8,918 bases of DNA from an uncultured Eggerthella sp. (GTDB taxonomy: Bacteria; Actinomycetota; Coriobacteriia; Coriobacteriales; Eggerthellaceae), in the NCBI GenBank assembly GCA_902470405.1, contig CABRGJ010000021.1, positions 1 through 8,918 of the forward strand, written 5' to 3'. Numbering within the stretch: the stretch's first letter is position 1; each line of letters opens with the position of its first letter. This document shows, piece after piece, positions 7,721 through 8,918 of this stretch. The position numbers were made by a program, and so were the translations under genes. A model generated the notes under the pieces. The model saw only the letters and a program-made list of their open reading frames with translations, did not search any database and was not told the DNA's origin.

Positions 7721-8683
7721 CTATAGAATGAATGCGATCGATGGCGCCATTGCAATAGACAAACAATAGAACGAGATGAAGATGATGTTCAGGCTTATGA
7801 TCTGCGCCATAGCACCATCGCGTGAGGCTTGGATGAGCGGGTTGCGCATTATCGCACGTAATACCGGGAATGCAGCACAGACCATGAACACACCAAAGAT
7901 GATTCCTGGCGTAAAGAAGATCAATTCAAGGATGAGCATGAGCGCGGGCCAGATGAGGATGACGAGCTTGTAGAGGCTCACTGCATTATCGCGACCGAGT
8001 GTGACCGCAAGCGTATGACGGTGTGCTGCGATGTCCTTTTCGATATCGCAGGTGTTATTCGTAGCAAGAATCATGCCGATGCCGATCATGAGCGGGAGCG
8101 CGACAAGCGCAAGCCACCAATCGAGCACCCCTGAGAGCACGTAGACGCAGGCAAGCGGAATCAAGCCGCCCATCGTGATGCCGATCGCGAGCTCACCGAT
8201 AGGAAGGTAGGAGAGGGGAGTCCGTCCAGCGGAATAGATGACCACAACAACTGCTCCGATGATACCGATGACAAGCGGTATGATGCCAGAGATGTAGACG
8301 ATATAGCATCCCAGCAGAGCAGCCACAATCAATTGAGCGATCGCAAAAATAAGCACATGAGCAGGATTTATATTGTTGTATACAAGTACCGCATCGAAAG
8401 CATCTTCAGAGGAATTCTCTCGTGAATCGGTGCCTTTCTTGTAATCGAGGTAGTCGTTCAAGGTGTTCGCTGCCGCTTGCATGAGCGTGCAGATAAGGAA
8501 GAGCACGAACGCAAGCAGTAGATTGATCGTGCCTGAAAAACTGATGGCGGTGTAGATGATCGAGAACAAGACAGCAAGAATGGACGGCGCGAGCGTATGT
8601 GGCGCCATAAGTTGAAAGGCGAGTTTAGGGGTGAGTGGAGCGTAGTTGTTAGCAGGCCTGCGTGTTGTGGTTCGTTGGTTCAA
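7721..8683 (-). CDS. menA: 1,4-dihydroxy-2-naphthoate polyprenyltransferase
   Basis: This is a 320-residue UbiA-family integral membrane enzyme that joins a polyprenyl diphosphate to 1,4-dihydroxy-2-naphthoate to make demethylmenaquinone. The first Asp-rich motif is NDYLD followed by YKKGTDS (76-87), and the second is NNTCDIEKD followed by HRHTLAV (209-227). These, together with YSAGRTPLSY (150-159), are MenA-like rather than UbiA- or heme-O-like. Eight or nine hydrophobic segments are visible. The start is TTG (8683-8681): GAGG lies seven bases upstream and no ATG or GTG fits as well before the conserved region. The stop is 27 bases from the convergent gluQ stop. It implies a menaquinone-based anaerobic electron transport chain. 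Confidence 0.92.
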   Translation of the reverse strand: MNQRTTTRRPANNYAPLTPKLAFQLMAPHTLAPSILAVLFSIIYTAISFSGTINLLLAFVLFLICTLMQAAANTLNDYLDYKKGTDSRENSSEDAFDAVLVYNNINPAHVLIFAIAQLIVAALLGCYIVYISGIIPLVIGIIGAVVVVIYSAGRTPLSYLPIGELAIGITMGGLIPLACVYVLSGVLDWWLALVALPLMIGIGMILATNNTCDIEKDIAAHRHTLAVTLGRDNAVSLYKLVILIWPALMLILELIFFTPGIIFGVFMVCAAFPVLRAIMRNPLIQASRDGAMAQIISLNIIFISFYCLSIAMAPSIAFIL

Positions 8684-8772
8684 AGAATAACCTCGCTTAA
8701 ACGATCGTTCATCTAACTCTTAATTATATAAGTTAGTATTACTACGCGAGATAAAAGAAGGGGAGTGTACCG
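8684..8772. promoter_or_regulatory. Divergent promoter region with palindrome, menA / thioesterase
   Basis: This 89-base gap between divergent genes is AT-rich in its centre, unlike the rest of the window. On the minus strand a perfect TATAAT (8728-8723) would start menA mRNA about 33 bases before its TTG. On the plus strand TATAAG (8727-8732) overlaps it and could serve the thioesterase. The -35 boxes are poor for both. An inverted repeat CTAACT-N12-AGTTAG (8713-8718 and 8731-8736) brackets both -10 boxes, as an operator would. A second palindrome, AACGATCGTT, occupies 8700-8709 in the presumed menA leader. No known regulator is recognised. Confidence 0.45.
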
Positions 8773-8907
8773 ATGGAGTTCACGACAGATATGGAAGTCC
8801 GCTATTCTGAAACCGACCAGATGGGCGTTGTCTACCATTCGAACTACTTTAGCTGGTTCGATGTGGCGCGCTGTCGGTTGCTCGGACGATCGCGGTGGTG
8901 GTGGTGA
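8773..8907 (+). CDS. 4HBT-fold acyl-CoA thioesterase, N-terminal part, ends at an in-frame stop
   Basis: The first 37 or so residues are a clear hotdog-fold thioesterase start: MEVRYSETDQMGVVYHSNYF, then SWFDVARCRLL, with the catalytic-type Asp (D15) in the ETDQMGVVYH motif of the YbgC/4-hydroxybenzoyl-CoA thioesterase family. AAGGGGAG about eight bases upstream of ATG 8773 is a strong ribosome site. Family members are about 130-150 residues, but here the frame enters (GGT)4, encodes three Trp, and stops at TGA 8905-8907 after 44 residues. Either the gene is broken or the last 25 bases are unreliable contig-edge sequence. Divergence from menA makes a 1,4-dihydroxy-2-naphthoyl-CoA thioesterase role attractive, since that step precedes MenA and is done by 4HBT proteins in some organisms, but this is inference. 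Confidence 0.7.
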   Translation: MEFTTDMEVRYSETDQMGVVYHSNYFSWFDVARCRLLGRSRWWW

Positions 8908-8918
8908 ATCGTCGTCGT
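8894..8918. repeat. Trinucleotide repeats at the window edge
   Basis: Four GGT units (8894-8905), then GAATC, then TCG/GTC repeats to the end at 8918. Nothing similar occurs elsewhere in the window, and the repeat interrupts the conserved thioesterase sequence. It may be an assembly artefact at a contig end or a true microsatellite. Confidence 0.6.

Noticed and set aside
7692..7724. Hairpin between convergent gluQ and menA as a bidirectional terminator
   Set aside because: Only a six-base stem (ATAGCA/TGCTAT) with a loop of about 20 bases and no T-run on either strand; too weak to call.

Overview
The window looks like chromosomal DNA from an anaerobic, amino-acid-fermenting actinobacterium of the Coriobacteriia (Eggerthella/Slackia/Cryptobacterium-like). 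This placement is inferred from gene content (arylpyruvate ferredoxin oxidoreductase with PaaK-type CoA ligases and ACT proteins, MenA, GluQ), moderate GC and strong Shine-Dalgarno sites. No marker gene proves it. Coding density is very high, no gap exceeds 100 bases, and there are no RNA genes, insertion sequences or CRISPR arrays.

Layout: (1) 1-641 holds the 3' end of a phenylacetate-CoA ligase (paaK-type) overlapping a tandem-ACT-domain protein (TAATG junction). (2) 628-2525 holds a secreted D-Ala-D-Ala carboxypeptidase gene, broken by a one-base frameshift near 1360-1364, then a small zinc-ribbon + FHA protein. (3) 2588-6679 holds iorA, iorB, a second tandem-ACT protein and a second, complete paaK-type ligase, all co-directional and tightly spaced. 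(4) 6719-7693 holds gluQ, a tRNA-modifying glutamyl-queuosine synthetase. (5) 7721-8683 holds menA on the minus strand, starting at TTG. (6) From 8773 a divergent 4HBT-fold acyl-CoA thioesterase begins. It runs into trinucleotide repeats and an in-frame stop just before the window ends, which looks like a contig-edge artefact or a broken gene.

How the genes work together: IorAB converts arylpyruvates (transaminated aromatic amino acids) to arylacetyl-CoA, reducing ferredoxin. The PaaK ligases interconvert arylacetate and arylacetyl-CoA. The two ACT proteins are plausible amino-acid-responsive partners. The result is an aromatic amino acid fermentation locus in which paaK and ACT genes occur on both sides of iorAB, in opposite order (paaK-ACT upstream, ACT-paaK downstream), with a cell-wall gene and an FHA gene between them. 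MenA and the divergent thioesterase could both serve menaquinone synthesis. I did not find a clearly new system. The points most worth checking are the doubled paaK/ACT arrangement, the carboxypeptidase frameshift, the strong excess of the palindrome CGATCG, and the palindromic divergent promoter region.
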